This document shows, one piece after another, positions 62,614-64,000 of a stretch of 64,000 bases of DNA. The notes below the pieces were generated by a model that was not told the DNA's origin, did no database searches, and saw only the letters and a program-made list of their open reading frames with translations. The DNA is taken from contig CAYXZC010000001.1 of assembly GCA_964469815.1 (NCBI GenBank), positions 1-64,000 on the forward strand, read 5' to 3'. A program made the translations under genes and the position numbers. This DNA is from MGBC163016 sp964469815. Lineage in GTDB: Bacteria; Actinomycetota; Coriobacteriia; Coriobacteriales; Eggerthellaceae. Position 1 is the first letter of the stretch. Every line of letters starts with the position of its first letter.

Positions 62614-64000
62614 TGAAGCTATCCTTTTCGAACCGCGGTTGGAACCAGCTGCCCTGGGATGAGATGGTCGATCTTGTTGCCGAGATGGACTACCAAGGCA
62701 TCGAGGTATACGATCTTAACAAGAATACGGCGCTCATCGGGAAAGGCGGGCCTTTCGAAGGCAGCGCCGCGCGTGCAACTGCGCGCGATCTTCGCAACCA
62801 CAACCTATGCGTGCCCGTTTTCGACACCTCGATCGACATATCCGCATCCGACACTGAGCTGGAAGAGGCTACATCCGAAGCGAAGAAGCTCATCGACATC
62901 GCCTCCGATGCGCGTGTCGAATACCTGTGCGTGAAAGCACAGCACAAAGATGATGCGGACAGCAACATTCACAAGGCTATCGACGAGCTTCTCCCTTATG
63001 CGATCGAGCGGAATGTGGGCATCCTCATCGAAACAAGCGGCATCTTCGCCGATACATCGCGCTTGATGGAACTGCTCGACTCGTATGCAAGCGACAGCTT
63101 GGGGGCGCTTTGGGATGTTCACCATCCTTACCGTGACTGCGGCGAGGATCCCGCCACTACCATCACCAATCTTGGGGCTTATGTGAGGCATGTTCACCTT
63201 CGCGATTCGAACGATGAGGGCGTCTACGATTTGGTCGGCGAAGGGACGTTTCCCATAGATCGCGTCATGAGCGCCCTGTCGTCGATCAACTACGACGGGT
63301 TCATCTCCTTGGAATGGAAGCCTGAGTGGGCTAAGGGTTTGACCGATCTGGACATCATCCTCCCCTATTTCGTGAACTTCATGCGCAGGTATCGCTATAC
63401 GCACAGCCAAAAGGGCAAGCATTACCCCAATCATGACGGATCAGGCCAATACCTTTGGAAGCAGGCCGAGTTGATCGACCTTACGTTCTCTCAGGTTCTC
63501 GATGCTATGGTGGATGCCTTTCCGGATCAGTATGCATTCAAGTACACGACACTGGACTACACGCGAACCTACGAGGAATTCCGCAAGGATATCGATGATT
63601 TCGCGCGAGCCTTGGTATCGCTTGGCGTGAAGCCGGGAAGCAAGGTGGCAATTTGGGCGACCAACGTGCCATCATGGTTCATCACGTTTTGGGCTACGAC
63701 CAAGATCGGAGCGGTGCTCGTTACCGTGAACACCGCCTACAAGGTGCACGAGGCCGAATACCTGCTGCGCCAATCCGATACGCATACCTTGGTGATGATC
63801 GAAGGCGCGCTGGATTCCAACTATGCCGAGATAATCAACGAGCTTTGCCCTGAGCTGAAGGACAGCAAGCCTGGCGATCCGCTTCACTGCAAGAAGCTGC
63901 CGTTCTTGCGAAACGTGATCACCGATGGCTTCAGGATGCCCGGTGCGCTCACGTTCGAAGAAGCGTTCGAACGCGCCGACCGGGTGCCCTTGGACACGAT
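62613..64000 (+). CDS. Fusion: xylose-isomerase-like TIM barrel + AMP-forming acyl-CoA synthetase (partial)
   Basis: The gene is open to the window end, giving the first 462 residues. Residues 1-~265 form an AP-endonuclease-2/xylose-isomerase-like TIM barrel (MKLSFSNRGWNQLPWDEMV) with a plausible metal set: E140 (ILIETSG), D168 (LWDVHH), H195 (VHLRD) and E234 (SLEWKP). From about 292 an AMP-binding (ANL) ligase begins: YTRTYEEFRKDIDDFARAL, GVKPGSKVAIWATNVPSWF, KIGAVLVTVNTAYKVHEAEY. The ATP-binding P-loop lies beyond the window. ATG 62613 overlaps the LeuA-like stop, with AAGGAG upstream. Joining an isomerase/epimerase with an acid-CoA ligase in one chain is unusual; it suggests isomerisation followed by thioester activation of a hydroxy- or keto-acid. 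Confidence 0.82.
   Translation, partial: MKLSFSNRGWNQLPWDEMVDLVAEMDYQGIEVYDLNKNTALIGKGGPFEGSAARATARDLRNHNLCVPVFDTSIDISASDTELEEATSEAKKLIDIASDARVEYLCVKAQHKDDADSNIHKAIDELLPYAIERNVGILIETSGIFADTSRLMELLDSYASDSLGALWDVHHPYRDCGEDPATTITNLGAYVRHVHLRDSNDEGVYDLVGEGTFPIDRVMSALSSINYDGFISLEWKPEWAKGLTDLDIILPYFVNFMRRYRYTHSQKGKHYPNHDGSGQYLWKQAELIDLTFSQVLDAMVDAFPDQYAFKYTTLDYTRTYEEFRKDIDDFARALVSLGVKPGSKVAIWATNVPSWFITFWATTKIGAVLVTVNTAYKVHEAEYLLRQSDTHTLVMIEGALDSNYAEIINELCPELKDSKPGDPLHCKKLPFLRNVITDGFRMPGALTFEEAFERADRVPLDT

Overview
The window looks like chromosome of a gut-type actinobacterium of the class Coriobacteriia, most likely family Eggerthellaceae. The evidence is indirect: two molybdopterin-enzyme operons, each next to a polytopic membrane protein ending in a LuxR-type helix-turn-helix (a hallmark of Eggerthella and relatives), plus giant InlB-repeat and BspA-type surface proteins. 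Base composition looks balanced. I could not assign a genus. No tRNA, rRNA, CRISPR array, complete insertion sequence or prophage was seen.

Layout. 1-12.2 kb: housekeeping and accessory genes (PAP2 phosphatase, GyrI-like protein, SDR dehydrogenase, TTG-started cysteine synthase, DUF554 protein, a DUF4143 ATPase behind five 23-bp tandem repeats, an XRE/DUF4097 pair, a secreted-type EEP hydrolase, glycerol kinase, a GNAT). 12.2-17.9 kb: a hybrid histidine kinase paired with a solute-binding lipoprotein but no permease, and a divergent WYL regulator. 18.0-20.2 kb: a DUF4143 ATPase relic and a second intact DUF4143 ATPase, each with its own short repeats. 20.3-43.6 kb: about 23 kb of genes all on the minus strand. 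These encode a LAKTG-anchored giant protein with an M26/ZmpB-like zinc peptidase motif and seven InlB repeats, a hybrid kinase, a 2009-aa leucine-rich repeat protein, a MoxR/DUF58/transglutaminase-like trio, a PAP2 protein and an ABC exporter.

44.1-51.7 kb: a pyrogallol-hydroxytransferase-like two-subunit molybdoenzyme with a VOC protein, a divergent LuxR-type membrane regulator and an MFS transporter. 52.1-60.9 kb: a LuxR-type regulator followed by a predicted soluble NADH-linked molybdoreductase (NuoE-like, NuoF-like, molybdopterin subunit, ferredoxin subunit, TorD chaperone, YgbA_NO protein). 61.1-64 kb: an isopropylmalate-synthase homologue that has lost its catalytic motifs, translationally coupled to a fusion of a xylose-isomerase-like TIM barrel with an AMP-forming ligase, cut by the window end.

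Most interesting candidates: the NADH-coupled molybdoreductase with acidic residues replacing a cluster cysteine in two subunits; the dead-LeuA plus TIM-barrel/ligase pair; the hydroxytransferase/catechol-enzyme-like operon; and the association of each DUF4143 ATPase with its own repeat array. Gaps also hold gene relics (pyridoxamine kinase, DegV) and a family of short perfect palindromes with changing cores.
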